A DNA stretch of 64,000 bases from Prevotella sp. (GCA_021204905.1 JAJPYN010000008.1:310001-374000); one strand, 5' to 3'. Positions 9,092 to 23,424 are shown, counted from the first letter of the stretch. Notes: a model not told the origin generated them from the sequence alone. Made by a program: numbers and translations.

Positions 9092-12000
9092 TTCTTAGTG
9101 TCAGTTTGAATGATTCGAGGTCTATCTCCGTGCCTCCTTCTGCGTTCCCGACGGTCAGACTGTTGGCAAGCACCTGCGACGCGATATGGTCTCCGAACGT
9201 CTCCACTACCGCGCGGGTCTCCCGGCTGTCGGAAATGACGACGTTGATACGGTCTACGATGTCGAAGCCGCTTGCCTTGCGGAGGTTCTGGATGTGCTTT
9301 ACTATGCGGCGCGCGTTGCCCTCCACCTGCAGCTCTTCGGTGATTACGATGTCCAGCGCCACGGTTACGGCGCCCTCGTTGGTTACCGTCCAGCCGGGTA
9401 TGTCTTCGGAAATGATCTCCACGTCGGCAAGCTCTATCTCCGTCATTTCCCCGTCCGCCGGCAGCCGTATCGTGCCTTGCGCCTCGAGCAGGGCTATCTC
9501 CTCCTGCGTCATAGCGCCGACTGCGGCAGCCACGGACTTCATCTTTGCCCCGAACTTCTTGCCCATTGTGCGGAAGTTGCACTTCACCTTTTTGACCAGT
9601 ATACCCGCGCCGCTGTCGATGAAATTCAGCTCTTTGACGTTGGTCTCGGCAAGTATCACGTCTTTCATCCGCTCTATCCTGTCCCTCACGAGCGGGTCCG
9701 TCGCCGGGATAGAGATAGCTTGCAACGCCTGTATGACGGGGATTTTCACTTTCTTTCTCAGTGATAATACCATCGACGTAACTTGCATCGCGAGCTCCAT
9801 GCTCTGCTCTAACTCCTTGTCAATACAGCCCTCGTCCGCCGCGGGAAACAATGCCAAGTGGACGCTCTGACTATCGTCGCGACCCGTCGTATCGTTCAAG
9901 TCGCGGAACAAACGGTCGGCATAGAACGGCGCAACGGGTGCAATCAGCCGCGCCACAGTCTCGATGGCGGTGTACAGCGTCTGATATGCGGAGAGCTTGT
10001 CGCGTGTCATGCCGCCGCCCCAGAAGCGTTTCTTGTTCAAGCGGATATACCAATTTGAGAGCTTGTCAATAACGAATGACTGTATCAAACGTCCCGCCGG
10101 TGTGGGGTCGAAATCAGATAAATATGCGTCAACTTGCTTGGTCAGAGAGTGCAGTTCGCTAAGCAGCCAGCGGTCGAAATCGGGACGCTCGGCATACGGG
10201 ATGTCCGCTTCGGCGTAGGCGAACCCGTCGACGTTGGCGTAGAGAGTGAAGAACGAATAGGCTTGGAACAGCTTTATGAAGAACGACGATGTTACTTCTT
10301 TCACGCCGTCGGGGTCGAAAGAGAGGTTGTCCCAAGGGGATGAATTGGTAATCATATACCACCTCACGGCATCCGCGCCGTAAGTGGCGATACACTCGAA
10401 CGGGTCGACGACGTTGCCGATACGTTTGGACATCTTGATGCCGTTCTTATCCAAGATGAGCCCGTTGGATATCACGGCGCGGAACGCAACCGAGTCGAAC
10501 ACCATCACGGCAATGGCGTGGAGCGTGAAAAACCACCCCCGCGTCTGGTCAACACCCTCGGCGATGAAGTCCGCGGGGTAGACTTTGCCGCTGTCAAGCG
10601 CCGCCTTGTTCTCAAACGGATAGTGTATCTGCGCGTACGGCATGGCGCCGGAGTCGAACCATACGTCTATCAGGTCGGTCTCGCGGGTGAGGATATTGCC
10701 CTTGTCGCTCACAAGTTTGATGTAGTCAACGTATGGTCGGTGGAGGTCGATACGGTCGTAATTCTCCTGCGACATGTCGCCCGGGATGAAGCCTTTGTCC
10801 CTGAGAGGGTTGCTCTCCATCACACCTGCGGCGACGGCTTTGTCTATTTCTCGATACAGCTCCTCTATGCTGCCGATGCAGACTTCCTCCTTTGTGTCGC
10901 GGTTGCGCCATATCGGCAGCGGCGTGCCCCAGTAGCGCGAGCGCGACAGGTTCCAGTCGTTGAGGTTCTCAAGCCACTTGCCGAAGCGCCCCGTACCCGT
11001 CGTCTCGGGCTTCCATTTGATGGTTTTGTTCAGCTCCGACATGCGTTCCTTCTTCGCCGTAGAGCGGATAAACCACGAGTCGAGCGGATAATAGAGCACG
11101 GGTTTGTCCGTCCGCCAGCAGTGAGGATAGTTGTGGACGTGCTTCTCAATCTTGAATGCCGTGCCCGCCGCCTTCATCTCAAGGCAGAGGATAACGTTCA
11201 AATCCATGTCCTTGTTCGCCGCTTTCTCGTCGTATTTTCCCCCTGCGTTGTACTTCGGATCGTAGGCGTTCTTGACGTAACACCCGCTGTGCGCCCAATA
11301 AGAGTCGTTTACTTGCCGCGCGATAAAGTCGCTGTTCATGTCCTCGCGCACGAAATACTTGCCCTGAAAGTCTACCATCGGACGCGTGTCGCCCGCCTTG
11401 TCGATGACGAACAGGCTTGGTATGCCCGCGTCTAAAGCCACTCTCGCGTCGTCGGCACCGAAGGTCGGGGCGATATGGACAATGCCGGTGCCGTCGTCGG
11501 TGGTAACGTAGTCGCCCGGTATAACACGGAACGCGTCGGCAGTGCGGTCGGTTATCTCGTCGTCAACAAGGGCGCAAGGCTTTATCCAAGGCATGAGTTG
11601 CTCGTAGTGAACCCCGAGTAATGCCGTGCCTTTGCCGCGCCAGACGATGTCCGGAGCCGAGCCCTCGTCGGTCTTGAAATAGTTTCCCGCAAGCTCCTCG
11701 GCAAGGATATACACCGCCTTCTCCCCCGAATAAGGGTTCTCGCCGCGTACCGCCACGTAGTCGATCTTCTCCCCTACGCACAGCGCGGTGTTGCTCGGCA
11801 GCGTCCACGGCGTAGTGGTCCACGCGAGGATATATACTCTTTCATCCGCCAAAGACTTGTCTATGCGCCCGGCATCCGTAACCTTAAACTGCGCCGTAAC
11901 CGTCGTGTCCTTCACGTCGCGGTAGCAGCCGGGCTGGTTGAGCTCGTGGGAGGAGAGCCCCGTGCCCGCCGCGGGGGAGTACGGCTGTATGGTATAGCCC

Positions 12001-12527
12001 TTATAGAGCAAGCACTTGTCGTACAATTGTTTAAGTAACCACCACAGCGTCTCTATGTATTTCGTGTCGTAAGTGATGTAGGGATGGTCCAGGTCGACAA
12101 AATAGCCCATCTTGCGGCTCAGCTCCGACCATTCCCCCGTGTACATCATCACGTTCTTGCGGCAAGCGTTGTTGTAGTCATCGACGGATATTTTCCGCCC
12201 GATATCTTCCTTCGTGATGCCCAGCGACTTCTCTACCGACAGCTCTACGGGCAGTCCGTGGGTGTCCCAACCCGCCTTGCGGTCGACGCGGAACCCCTTC
12301 ATCGTCTTGTACCGGTTTATCGTGTCCTTTATCGTACGTCCCATCACGTGGTGTATGCCGGGATGTCCGTTAGCCGACGGAGGCCCCTCATAGAAGACGA
12401 AAGGCGGGAAACCGGCGCGCTCCGTTATGCTCTTTCTGAAAATATCATCCCGCTCCCACCGCGACAAAACCTCGCCGTTCACTTCGGTCAAATCAAGGCT
12501 CTTCCGCTCCGCAAATCTCTTTTGCAT
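9078..12527 (-). CDS. ileS: Isoleucyl-tRNA synthetase
   Basis: Class I aminoacyl-tRNA synthetase that charges tRNA-Ile; 1149 residues. The HIGH-type signature appears as GHPGIHHVMGRTIKD (residues 54-68), and the KMSKS-type loop as KMSKRIGN. GVDQTRGWFF and an editing domain between the signatures are also present. Length and signature variants resemble the eukaryote-like (type 2) IleRS group, an inference from motif form only. First gene of the ileS-lspA-DUF4296-dipeptidase run, with a -7 box 26 nt upstream. Confidence 0.97.
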   Translation of the reverse strand: MQKRFAERKSLDLTEVNGEVLSRWERDDIFRKSITERAGFPPFVFYEGPPSANGHPGIHHVMGRTIKDTINRYKTMKGFRVDRKAGWDTHGLPVELSVEKSLGITKEDIGRKISVDDYNNACRKNVMMYTGEWSELSRKMGYFVDLDHPYITYDTKYIETLWWLLKQLYDKCLLYKGYTIQPYSPAAGTGLSSHELNQPGCYRDVKDTTVTAQFKVTDAGRIDKSLADERVYILAWTTTPWTLPSNTALCVGEKIDYVAVRGENPYSGEKAVYILAEELAGNYFKTDEGSAPDIVWRGKGTALLGVHYEQLMPWIKPCALVDDEITDRTADAFRVIPGDYVTTDDGTGIVHIAPTFGADDARVALDAGIPSLFVIDKAGDTRPMVDFQGKYFVREDMNSDFIARQVNDSYWAHSGCYVKNAYDPKYNAGGKYDEKAANKDMDLNVILCLEMKAAGTAFKIEKHVHNYPHCWRTDKPVLYYPLDSWFIRSTAKKERMSELNKTIKWKPETTGTGRFGKWLENLNDWNLSRSRYWGTPLPIWRNRDTKEEVCIGSIEELYREIDKAVAAGVMESNPLRDKGFIPGDMSQENYDRIDLHRPYVDYIKLVSDKGNILTRETDLIDVWFDSGAMPYAQIHYPFENKAALDSGKVYPADFIAEGVDQTRGWFFTLHAIAVMVFDSVAFRAVISNGLILDKNGIKMSKRIGNVVDPFECIATYGADAVRWYMITNSSPWDNLSFDPDGVKEVTSSFFIKLFQAYSFFTLYANVDGFAYAEADIPYAERPDFDRWLLSELHSLTKQVDAYLSDFDPTPAGRLIQSFVIDKLSNWYIRLNKKRFWGGGMTRDKLSAYQTLYTAIETVARLIAPVAPFYADRLFRDLNDTTGRDDSQSVHLALFPAADEGCIDKELEQSMELAMQVTSMVLSLRKKVKIPVIQALQAISIPATDPLVRDRIERMKDVILAETNVKELNFIDSGAGILVKKVKCNFRTMGKKFGAKMKSVAAAVGAMTQEEIALLEAQGTIRLPADGEMTEIELADVEIISEDIPGWTVTNEGAVTVALDIVITEELQVEGNARRIVKHIQNLRKASGFDIVDRINVVISDSRETRAVVETFGDHIASQVLANSLTVGNAEGGTEIDLESFKLTLRIEKA

Positions 12528-12552
12528 AGTAATCTCGTTTGGTATCGAACTG

Positions 12553-12560
12553 CAAAATTA
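12553..12560 (-). promoter_or_regulatory. Promoter -7 element of ileS
   Basis: Minus-strand TAATTTTG matches TAnnTTTG, 26 nt from the ileS ATG. No clear -33 is visible. Confidence 0.5.
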
Positions 12561-12588
12561 AGGCAATCGCAAGGAAAACGAAAATTTT

Positions 12589-12654
12589 AGCTGCTGTTTT
12601 AAACCAACCCTAAACCGAATTAGCCGCTGTTTTAAACCAACCCTAAACCGAATT
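12589..12654. repeat. Two tandem 33-nt units between ileS and pfkA
   Basis: Units at 12589-12621 and 12622-12654 are identical except for one base near the left end. Each contains TTTTAAACCAACCCTAAACC. They lie upstream of both divergent promoters. There is no coding potential and no spacer, so this is not a CRISPR. Confidence 0.75.
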
Positions 12655-12663
12655 GCCCGGGGT

Positions 12664-12740
12664 TTGAAACGAACCGGAAACTGAAAACGCGGGTGGCAAG
12701 CGCAGCAACGGCCCGGGCCATAGTAGCAACTAAGATTGTC
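12664..12740 (+). repeat. Dispersed intergenic repeat, copy 3
   Basis: Begins TTGAAACGAACCGGAAACTG and ends with the core variant TAGTAGCAACTAAGAT. It lies in the 332-nt divergent gap between ileS and pfkA, 27 nt upstream of the pfkA -33 element. Confidence 0.7.
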
Positions 12741-12766
12741 CCAACCGGAAAAATTGCGCGATTTTT

Positions 12767-12797
12767 TTTGCAATAAGTTTTTATTGGGTTATCTTTG
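12767..12797 (+). promoter_or_regulatory. Promoter of pfkA (possibly of the ATP synthase operon)
   Basis: A -33 TTTG at 12767-12770 and a -7 TATCTTTG at 12790-12797 are separated by 19 nt, the standard Bacteroidetes arrangement. The pfkA ATG follows after a 62-nt leader. Confidence 0.75.
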
Positions 12798-12859
12798 CAA
12801 GAAAGACAAACGAAACACAAACCGCAAAATTAACATAAAGACTTGAAAATCAATAGCTT

Positions 12860-13837
12860 ATGGCAGAAATTAAGACAATAGGCATACTGACCTCGGGTGG
12901 CGATGCGCCGGGCATGAACGCCGCCATCCGTGCCGTTACGCGTGCCGGCATCTATAACGGATTTAAGATATTCGGCATCTATCGCGGCTGGGAAGGCCTC
13001 ATCAACGATGATATGAAGGAGTTCACCACCGAAGACGTGTCGGGCATCATCTGCCGCGGCGGCACCATCCTGAAGACCGCACGTTCGAAAGAGTTTATGA
13101 CCGAAGAGGGCCGCGGCCGCGCATATAAAAATATGAAGAAGCGGGGCATCAACGCTCTCGTCGTCATCGGCGGCAACGGCTCGCTCACCGGTGCGAAGAT
13201 TTTCGCGCAAGAGCACGACGTTTGTGTCGTCGGTCTGCCCGGCACCATCGACAACGACCTTTACGGCACGGACAACACCATCGGCTACGACACGACGCTG
13301 AACACCATTATGGAATGTGTCGACCGTATCCGCGACACCTGTCAGAGCCACGAGCGCATCTTCTTCGTCGAGGTGATGGGGCGCGACGCGGGGTTCCTTG
13401 CGCAGAACTCCGCCATTGCGTGCGGTGCCGAGGCGGCCATCATCCCCGAGGAGAGCACTAAGGTGGACCAGCTCGCCGAGTTTATGCACCGCGGCATACG
13501 CAAATCGAAGAAGAGCTGCATCGTGATAGTGTCGGAGAGTCCGAAGTGCGGCGCGATGTATTACGCCGATCGCGTGAAGAAGGAGTTCCCCGGCATGGAC
13601 GTGCGCGTGTCGATCCTCGGCCATCTGCAGCGCGGCGGTATGCCGACGGCACGCGACAGGATCCTTGCCGGCCGCACGGGTGTGGGCGCGATAGAAGCTA
13701 TCTTGCAGGGACAGCGGAACGTCATGGTGGGCGTGAGGAACAACGAGGTGGTCTACGTGCCGTTCTCCGAGGCGATACGCTCCGACAAGCCGTTCGACAA
13801 GAAGCTTATCAAGGTGCTCGACGAGCTGAGCATTTAA
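12860..13837 (+). CDS. pfkA: ATP-dependent 6-phosphofructokinase
   Basis: Phosphorylates fructose 6-phosphate to the 1,6-bisphosphate in glycolysis. 325 residues, the usual length. [17 protein letters not shown] is the N-terminal nucleotide loop, GGNGSLTGA carries Gly at the position that is Asp in PPi-dependent enzymes, and the catalytic loop is [21 protein letters not shown] rather than PPi is therefore the expected donor. 63 nt upstream of atpD with no terminator between, so readthrough into the ATP synthase operon is plausible. Confidence 0.97.
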   Translation: MAEIKTIGILTSGGDAPGMNAAIRAVTRAGIYNGFKIFGIYRGWEGLINDDMKEFTTEDVSGIICRGGTILKTARSKEFMTEEGRGRAYKNMKKRGINALVVIGGNGSLTGAKIFAQEHDVCVVGLPGTIDNDLYGTDNTIGYDTTLNTIMECVDRIRDTCQSHERIFFVEVMGRDAGFLAQNSAIACGAEAAIIPEESTKVDQLAEFMHRGIRKSKKSCIVIVSESPKCGAMYYADRVKKEFPGMDVRVSILGHLQRGGMPTARDRILAGRTGVGAIEAILQGQRNVMVGVRNNEVVYVPFSEAIRSDKPFDKKLIKVLDELSI

Positions 13838-13888
13838 TTTCGGTTTTAGATACTTCGCTTTCAGACAAGACGAGAAAACTAATAATAA

Positions 13889-15415
<1,527 letters not shown>

Positions 15416-15421
15416 CGGCGT

Positions 15422-15664
15422 ATGGCATTACATCTGAAGATAATTTCTCCCGAACGAGTGGAGTTTGACGGCGAGGTGGAGAGTGTCGCGCTGCCCGGTA
15501 CGATGGGGCGGTTCGAGATACTCACGTCTCACGCGCCGATCATCTCCTCGCTCGAAGAGGGGACGGTGGAGTATTCTCCTGCCGGGGGGAAGAAGAGTAT
15601 GGCGATACGCGGCGGCTTCGTCTCGGTGAAAGACAACGAGGTGAGCCTCTGTGTGGAGATATAG
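15422..15664 (+). CDS. atpC: F1F0 ATP synthase subunit epsilon (short form)
   Basis: 80-residue beta-sandwich domain (LHLKIISPERVEFDGEVE, LPGTMGRFEILTSHAPII, AIRGGFVSV). It lacks the C-terminal helical hairpin that makes E. coli epsilon about 139 residues and lets it inhibit ATP hydrolysis. Short epsilon subunits are usual in Bacteroidetes. Starts 6 nt after atpD and ends in TAG, showing that TAG is an ordinary stop codon in this genome. Confidence 0.93.
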   Translation: MALHLKIISPERVEFDGEVESVALPGTMGRFEILTSHAPIISSLEEGTVEYSPAGGKKSMAIRGGFVSVKDNEVSLCVEI

Positions 15665-15679
15665 TTTGCTTATCGAGGT

Positions 15680-16120
15680 ATGAAAAAGACAGAGAGCGAC
15701 AACAAGCAAATAAAGAACGACGCGGGCCGGCACGTGGCGACATGTATGTGCGTGTATGTTGCGCTGCTGTGCGTGGCGCGCTGCGTGATGACGCTGTTGA
15801 AAATGGGGTACGGCATATCTGTCGCCGTGCCGCTTATCGTGGCGCTGTTGTTCGCGGTGGTGGAGACGGTGGCGGTTACTATGCTGTGGTTGCGCACGGC
15901 GACGCTTCACCCCGACCGCCTGACGAATTTCCATACCGCCGCGACCGCCGGGCGGATGCTCGGGGCGTTGATAGTGATGTTCGTCGCATACCTCTTTGTC
16001 GGGCGCGACGGGATGTTGCCCTATATCGGTTGGCTGCTGCTCTACTACTTCGCGGCGCTCATACTCCACTCCGTGTTCTTCTCACGGGAGAACAAGAAGC
16101 TGTATAGCGACAAGAATTAA
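15680..16120 (+). CDS. Small membrane protein in the ATP synthase operon (AtpI-like position)
   Basis: 146 residues with four predicted membrane helices and charged ends (MKKTESDNKQIKNDAGRH and ENKKLYSDKN). It lies between atpC and atpB, where many bacteria encode AtpI or a similar assembly/ion-supply protein and where Bacteroidetes encode an unnamed membrane protein. No diagnostic motif is visible, so an AtpI-like role is inferred from position and topology alone. Confidence 0.65.
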   Translation: MKKTESDNKQIKNDAGRHVATCMCVYVALLCVARCVMTLLKMGYGISVAVPLIVALLFAVVETVAVTMLWLRTATLHPDRLTNFHTAATAGRMLGALIVMFVAYLFVGRDGMLPYIGWLLLYYFAALILHSVFFSRENKKLYSDKN

Positions 16121-16161
16121 TTTTATTCCGGCGTAAATCTACTTGTACATTATTATATATA

Positions 16162-17202
16162 ATGAAAGCAATTAAGAACCTGATTATTCTAATGTTTCTG
16201 TCGCTCTGCCCGACGTTTGCCGGTGCAGCTCAGACAGAAGAAAAAGCCGCGATAGACATCCCGGAGATAGTGTTGGAGCACATCTCCGACGCCTACGAGT
16301 GGCATATCTACACGTATAAGGGCAAGGCGGCGAGCATTCCGTTGCCGATTATCGTCCGCAGCAGCAGCACGGGGCAATGGTATGTCGGCACGGAAAAGAA
16401 CCTGCCCGCGCAGTATTTCTTCAACGAGGAGCGGCACGGCAAGATTTACGAGAGACTCGACGACGGCACGACGGTGCGCCCGTTGGATTTGAGCATCACC
16501 AAGTCGGTGGCGCAGATCTGGATTGTGGTAATCATCCTTATCGCCTTGTTTCTCTCTTTAGCGCGGTGGTATAAGAAACGTGACGAGCAGAGCGCGGCAC
16601 CGAAGGGCTTTGTCGGCTGTATGGAGATGTTGGTGATGATGATAAACGACGACGTGGTGAAGTCCGCCATCGGCGAGAAGCACTACAAGCCGTACGCGCC
16701 GTATCTGTTGACGGTGTTCTTCTTCATCCTGACGACCAACTTCATCGGGTTGCTGCCCATATTCCCCGGCGGCGCTAACGTTACGGGAAATATCAACATC
16801 ACGTTCCTGCTCGCTTTGTTCTCGATGATAGCCATCAACCTGTTCGGCAACAAGGAGTATTGGAAAGACATCTTCTGGCCCCACGTGCCGTTGGCGCTGA
16901 AATGCCCGATACCGCTGTTGCCGGTGATAGAGCTCGTCGGGGTGTTCACCAAGCCGTTTGCGCTGATGATTCGTCTCTTCGCCAACATGATGGCGGGGCA
17001 CGCGGTGATCCTCTCTTTCACGTGTGTCATCTTCCTCGGCTGGACGATGAGCGTCGGCTTCGGCGTGGGACTCAACCTCTTCGGCGTAGTGATGCTCCTC
17101 TTCGCCAACTGTCTGGAGTTCCTCGTGGCATTCGTGCAGGCTTACGTCTTCACCCTTCTCTCGGCGGTGTTCATCGGATTGGCACATAAAGAGGAGGAAT
17201 AG
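16162..17202 (+). CDS. atpB: F1F0 ATP synthase subunit a with N-terminal exported domain
   Basis: Forms the ion half-channels of F0. 346 residues: a signal-peptide-like start (MKAIKNLIILMFLSLCPTFAGA), an extra extracytoplasmic segment of about 90 residues, then the a-subunit helices. The essential Arg is in LMIRLFANMMAGHAVI, and LEFLVAFVQAYVFTLLSAVFI is the last helix pair. The N-terminal extension is absent from E. coli subunit a but typical of Bacteroidetes; its role is unknown. Ends in TAG. Confidence 0.95.
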   Translation: MKAIKNLIILMFLSLCPTFAGAAQTEEKAAIDIPEIVLEHISDAYEWHIYTYKGKAASIPLPIIVRSSSTGQWYVGTEKNLPAQYFFNEERHGKIYERLDDGTTVRPLDLSITKSVAQIWIVVIILIALFLSLARWYKKRDEQSAAPKGFVGCMEMLVMMINDDVVKSAIGEKHYKPYAPYLLTVFFFILTTNFIGLLPIFPGGANVTGNINITFLLALFSMIAINLFGNKEYWKDIFWPHVPLALKCPIPLLPVIELVGVFTKPFALMIRLFANMMAGHAVILSFTCVIFLGWTMSVGFGVGLNLFGVVMLLFANCLEFLVAFVQAYVFTLLSAVFIGLAHKEEE

Positions 17203-17278
17203 GACGGCATAAAAGAAACTTTCATACGATCCTTCGGGACAGCATAAAAAACGAAACAAATTATCAAATAACTATTAA

Positions 17279-17524
<246 letters not shown>

Positions 17525-17549
17525 AACTATCGGGTTTAAATAGATTATA

Positions 17550-18059
17550 ATGGAGAATCTCCCATCAATTCTCACTCCCGACCTCGGGCTGCTCGTCTGG
17601 ATGCTCGTCGCGTTCCTTGTGGTCTTCTTCGTGCTCGCGAAGTACGGCTTCCCCGTCATCACCGGTATGGTGGAAAAGCGGAAGAAATACATCGACGAGA
17701 GTCTGAAGAACGCCCACGAGGCGGCGGAACGTCTGGCAAACATACAGCAGGAGAGCGAGGCGATAGTGCAGAAGGCACGTGAGCAGCAAGCCTCCATCAT
17801 GAAAGAGGCGGCACAGACGCGCGATGCTATCGTCGAAGAAGCCCGCAAGAAAGCCAAGGCGGAAGCTGATCGTATCCTCCAAGAGGCGACGATACAGATA
17901 GCTAACGAAAAGCAAGCCTCACTGCGCGAGATACGCTCGCAGGTGGCGCAGCTTTCCGTCGAGATTGCCGAAAAGGTGGTTCGCCTGAATCTACACGACG
18001 ACAAGCAGCAGATGCAACTCATCAGCAGGATATTGGACGAGGCGCGGACGGATAAATAA
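17550..18059 (+). CDS. atpF: F1F0 ATP synthase subunit b
   Basis: Peripheral stalk protein of 169 residues. One N-terminal membrane helix (LGLLVWMLVAFLVVFFVLAKYGFPVI) is followed by a long charged coiled coil (EAAERLANIQQESEAIVQKA onward) to the C-terminus that contacts delta and F1. Normal length; 25 nt after atpE and 12 nt before atpH. Confidence 0.96.
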   Translation: MENLPSILTPDLGLLVWMLVAFLVVFFVLAKYGFPVITGMVEKRKKYIDESLKNAHEAAERLANIQQESEAIVQKAREQQASIMKEAAQTRDAIVEEARKKAKAEADRILQEATIQIANEKQASLREIRSQVAQLSVEIAEKVVRLNLHDDKQQMQLISRILDEARTDK

Positions 18060-18071
18060 AAAGGTTGGCTT

Positions 18072-18605
18072 ATGAACACCGGAGTAATATCTGTCCGTTA
18101 TGCACGCGCGTTGTTGGGGAGCGTGGAGAAGACCGGCGCAATGGAGCAGGTGTATGCGGATATGCAGCAGTTGGCGAAGAATTATCTTGAATTGCCGCAG
18201 CTGCGTAAGACCGTTGACAACCCGATGTTGCCCAAAGCCGAGAAGGAACGAATATTGACTCTCGCGTGCGGAGGAAAGCCGTGCAAGGAGACCAAGGACT
18301 TTATTCATCAGGTATTGAAGCAAGACAGGGAAGACACCGTCCAGTTTATGGCAAACTCCTATATAACGCTCTACCGCAAAGAGAAGAACATCATCTCCTC
18401 CCGGCTCGTAACGGCAGTCAGCGTAGACAAACCGACGGAGCGGAAGATGCGGGAGCTGATAGCACGCCACTCCGATGCCAATGTGGAGTTTACTACGGAG
18501 GTGAACCCCGACATCATCGGCGGTTTCATACTCGAATATGACACCTATCGGATGGATGCGAGTGTACGGACGCAGTTGCAAAGAATATTAAAAGAATTAA
18601 AGTAG
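18072..18605 (+). CDS. atpH: F1F0 ATP synthase subunit delta
   Basis: Links the peripheral stalk to the top of F1. 177 residues; the N-terminal helical domain opens [15 protein letters not shown], and the C-terminal part includes [20 protein letters not shown] followed by LQRILKELK, as in OSCP/delta proteins. Ends in TAG one base before the atpA start codon. Confidence 0.95.
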   Translation: MNTGVISVRYARALLGSVEKTGAMEQVYADMQQLAKNYLELPQLRKTVDNPMLPKAEKERILTLACGGKPCKETKDFIHQVLKQDREDTVQFMANSYITLYRKEKNIISSRLVTAVSVDKPTERKMRELIARHSDANVEFTTEVNPDIIGGFILEYDTYRMDASVRTQLQRILKELK

Positions 18606-18606
18606 T

Positions 18607-20187
18607 ATGGATAAGATAAAACCAAGCGAAGTATCAAAGGTGTTGCTCGAACAGCTGCAGGGCATCAACACGCAGCAGGATTTCGACGAGGTGGGCACGG
18701 TCCTGACGGTCAACGACGGCGTGGCACGTCTCTACGGACTGCGTAACGCGGAGGCGAACGAGCTGTTGGAGTTTGAGAACGGCACTATGGCAATCGTGAT
18801 GAACCTCGAGGAGGACAACGTCGGTTGCGTGCTGCTCGGTGCCACGACGGGCATCAAAGAGGGTATGTCGGCCAAGCGCACGAAGCGTATCGCCTCTATC
18901 CGCGTGAATGATAACATGCTCGGACGTGTCATCAATCCTCTCGGGCAGCCGATAGACGGACTGGGCGACATCGACCTCGGCGAGAGCTTTGAGATGCCGC
19001 TGGACCGCAAGGCGCCGGGCGTCATCTTCCGTCAGCCGGTGAAGGAACCGTTGCAGACGGGACTGAAAGCCGTCGACTCGATGATCCCTATCGGACGCGG
19101 ACAGCGCGAGCTCATCATCGGCGACCGTCAGACGGGCAAGACCGCCATCGCCGTCGACACCATCATCAATCAGAAATCGTTTTATGAAAAAGGCGAGCCG
19201 GTATATTGTATTTATGTCGCTATCGGGCAGAAGGCGAGCACCGTGGCGGCTCTCGTGCAGACCCTGAAGGAGCACGGCGCACTGCCTTACTCCATCGTGG
19301 TGTCCGCCACGGCTGCCGACCCCGCCGCCATGCAGTATTACGCTCCGTTTGCAGGTGCCGCCATCGGCGAGTATTTCCGCGACAGGGGCTACCCCGCGCT
19401 TGTGGTCTACGACGACCTCTCGAAGCAGGCGGTGGCATATCGTGAGGTGTCGCTCGTGTTGCGCCGTCCGTCGGGACGTGAGGCATACCCCGGCGACGTC
19501 TTCTATCTTCACTCGCGTCTCCTCGAGCGGGCAGCGAAGATAAACGACGAGCAGGAAGTGGCGGAGCGGATGAACGACCTGCCCGCGTGTATGAAAGGCA
19601 AAGTGCGCGGCGGTGGGTCGCTGACGGCACTGCCGATAATTGAGACGCAGGCGGGCGACGTGTCGGCATACATCCCGACGAATGTCATCTCTATCACCGA
19701 CGGGCAGATTTATCTCGAGACAGACCTCTTCAATCAGGGCTTCCGTCCGGCAATCAACGTCGGGATTTCCGTCTCGCGTGTGGGCGGCTCGGCGCAGATA
19801 AAGTCGATGAAGAAAGTGGCGGGCACGCTGAAGATAGACCAGGCGCAGTACCGCGAGCTGGAGAGCTTCTCGAAGTTCTCGAGCGATATGGACGCAGTAA
19901 CTGCGATGACGCTCGACCGCGGTCGCAAGAACAACCAGCTCTTGATACAGGCTCAGTATTCGCCTATGCCTGTCGGCGAGCAGGTGGCAGTCATCTATTG
20001 CGGCACGCACGGACTGATGGCGCCCATTGCGGTGGACAAGGTGCGGCAGTGCCAGGAGTCGTTCCTCACGGCAATGCGCGCTTCCCATCAAGACGTGCTC
20101 GACACGCTCGGCAGCGGCAGCATCTCCGATAAGGAGACGGCGGTCATCGAGGAGGTGATGGCGGCGACAGTGGCTCAGTATAAATAA
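18607..20187 (+). CDS. atpA: F1F0 ATP synthase subunit alpha
   Basis: Non-catalytic nucleotide-binding subunit of F1, 526 residues. P-loop [13 protein letters not shown], then [32 protein letters not shown] and the arginine-finger region ([14 protein letters not shown]) are all present. Normal length. Long antisense open frames across this gene are codon-bias shadows. Confidence 0.98.
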   Translation: MDKIKPSEVSKVLLEQLQGINTQQDFDEVGTVLTVNDGVARLYGLRNAEANELLEFENGTMAIVMNLEEDNVGCVLLGATTGIKEGMSAKRTKRIASIRVNDNMLGRVINPLGQPIDGLGDIDLGESFEMPLDRKAPGVIFRQPVKEPLQTGLKAVDSMIPIGRGQRELIIGDRQTGKTAIAVDTIINQKSFYEKGEPVYCIYVAIGQKASTVAALVQTLKEHGALPYSIVVSATAADPAAMQYYAPFAGAAIGEYFRDRGYPALVVYDDLSKQAVAYREVSLVLRRPSGREAYPGDVFYLHSRLLERAAKINDEQEVAERMNDLPACMKGKVRGGGSLTALPIIETQAGDVSAYIPTNVISITDGQIYLETDLFNQGFRPAINVGISVSRVGGSAQIKSMKKVAGTLKIDQAQYRELESFSKFSSDMDAVTAMTLDRGRKNNQLLIQAQYSPMPVGEQVAVIYCGTHGLMAPIAVDKVRQCQESFLTAMRASHQDVLDTLGSGSISDKETAVIEEVMAATVAQYK

Positions 20188-20199
20188 TACCTGTGTGCG

Positions 20200-21162
20200 A
20201 TGCCTTCATTAAAAGAAATAAAGAACAGGATATCTTCAGTCAACAGCACCCGCAAGATAACGAGTGCGATGAAGATGGTCGCCTCTTCCAAGCTGCACCA
20301 CGCGCAAGTGATGATTGGCAATATGCTCCCCTACGAGACTATGCTCGAGGACATTTTGAAGACATTCATTGCGAGCGACGTGGACGCCAAGAGCATGTTC
20401 GATTTCAGGCGTGAGGTGAAGCATGCGGCAATCGTTGCCTTTTCAAGCAATTCCAGTCTCTGCGGCGGGTTCAACGCCAACGTAATAAAGACGATGCTGA
20501 AGATAGTGGCCGACTACAAGGCTCGCGGCATCGACGTGGTGGTATATCCCGTCGGCAGGAAAGTGGCAGAGAAAGCGGCGAAGACGGGACTGCCCGTGGC
20601 GGGAGACTACTCCGGCGCGGCGGACAAACCGAACGCGAAAGACTGCCAGGCAATCGGCGAGGAGCTGATGGAGAAATTTCTCGGCGGCGAGATAGACGAG
20701 GTGGTGATGGTCTACCATCATTTCAAGTCTGCCGGCTCGCAGATACTCACGCAGAAACGCCTGCTGCCCGTCGACATAGAGGCGGCAATGGACTACGACC
20801 ATTATCGTGACTTGGAGACGACGATTGCCAACGCCCGCACAGTGGAATATCTCAAGCAGAAGGAGCAGGAGCGGCAATACGAGCGGAAGGAGGCGCACGC
20901 GCTGAATTCCAACTTCCTCGTCGAGCCGGACATGGAGACGGTGATGAGGATGCTCATTCCGCGCTATGTCAACCTGATGATCTATACCGCGCTTTTAGAC
21001 AGCAATGCCTCGGAGCATGCCGCGCGAATGGTGGCGATGCAGACGGCGACGGACAACGCTGACGAACTGCTGCGGCAGCTCAACCTGCAATACAACAAGT
21101 CGCGCCAGCAGGCTATCACAAACGAGTTGCTCGATATTGTCGGCGGCTCGGTGAATAATTGA
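20200..21162 (+). CDS. atpG: F1F0 ATP synthase subunit gamma
   Basis: Central rotor shaft. The N-terminal helix LKEIKNRISSVNSTRKITSA and the C-terminal helix LLRQLNLQYNKSRQQAITNE are the conserved coiled-coil ends; SSNSSLCGGFNANV follows the first helix. 320 residues, longer than E. coli gamma (287) through inserts in the globular domain. Last ATP synthase gene, 21 nt before hppA on the same strand. Confidence 0.96.
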   Translation: MPSLKEIKNRISSVNSTRKITSAMKMVASSKLHHAQVMIGNMLPYETMLEDILKTFIASDVDAKSMFDFRREVKHAAIVAFSSNSSLCGGFNANVIKTMLKIVADYKARGIDVVVYPVGRKVAEKAAKTGLPVAGDYSGAADKPNAKDCQAIGEELMEKFLGGEIDEVVMVYHHFKSAGSQILTQKRLLPVDIEAAMDYDHYRDLETTIANARTVEYLKQKEQERQYERKEAHALNSNFLVEPDMETVMRMLIPRYVNLMIYTALLDSNASEHAARMVAMQTATDNADELLRQLNLQYNKSRQQAITNELLDIVGGSVNN

Positions 21163-21183
21163 TAATTAACAGCTTAAATCGTT

Positions 21184-23382
<2,199 letters not shown>

Positions 23383-23424
23383 AAGCCGCAACACGCTAAA
23401 TCTGATTGTAAACAAAAACAAATA

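Noticed and set aside
12589..12654. Possible minimal CRISPR array
   Set aside because: The two 33-nt units abut with no spacer, and no cas gene is present; it is a tandem duplication.
12558..12773. 71-codon minus-strand ORF with repeated RFRVGLKQ
   Set aside because: It is only the translation of the 33-nt tandem repeat and lies across the ileS promoter.
12528..12859. T-box or other riboswitch for ileS
   Set aside because: Only 26 nt lie between the predicted -7 box and the ATG, too short for a T-box leader, and no T-box motif is seen.
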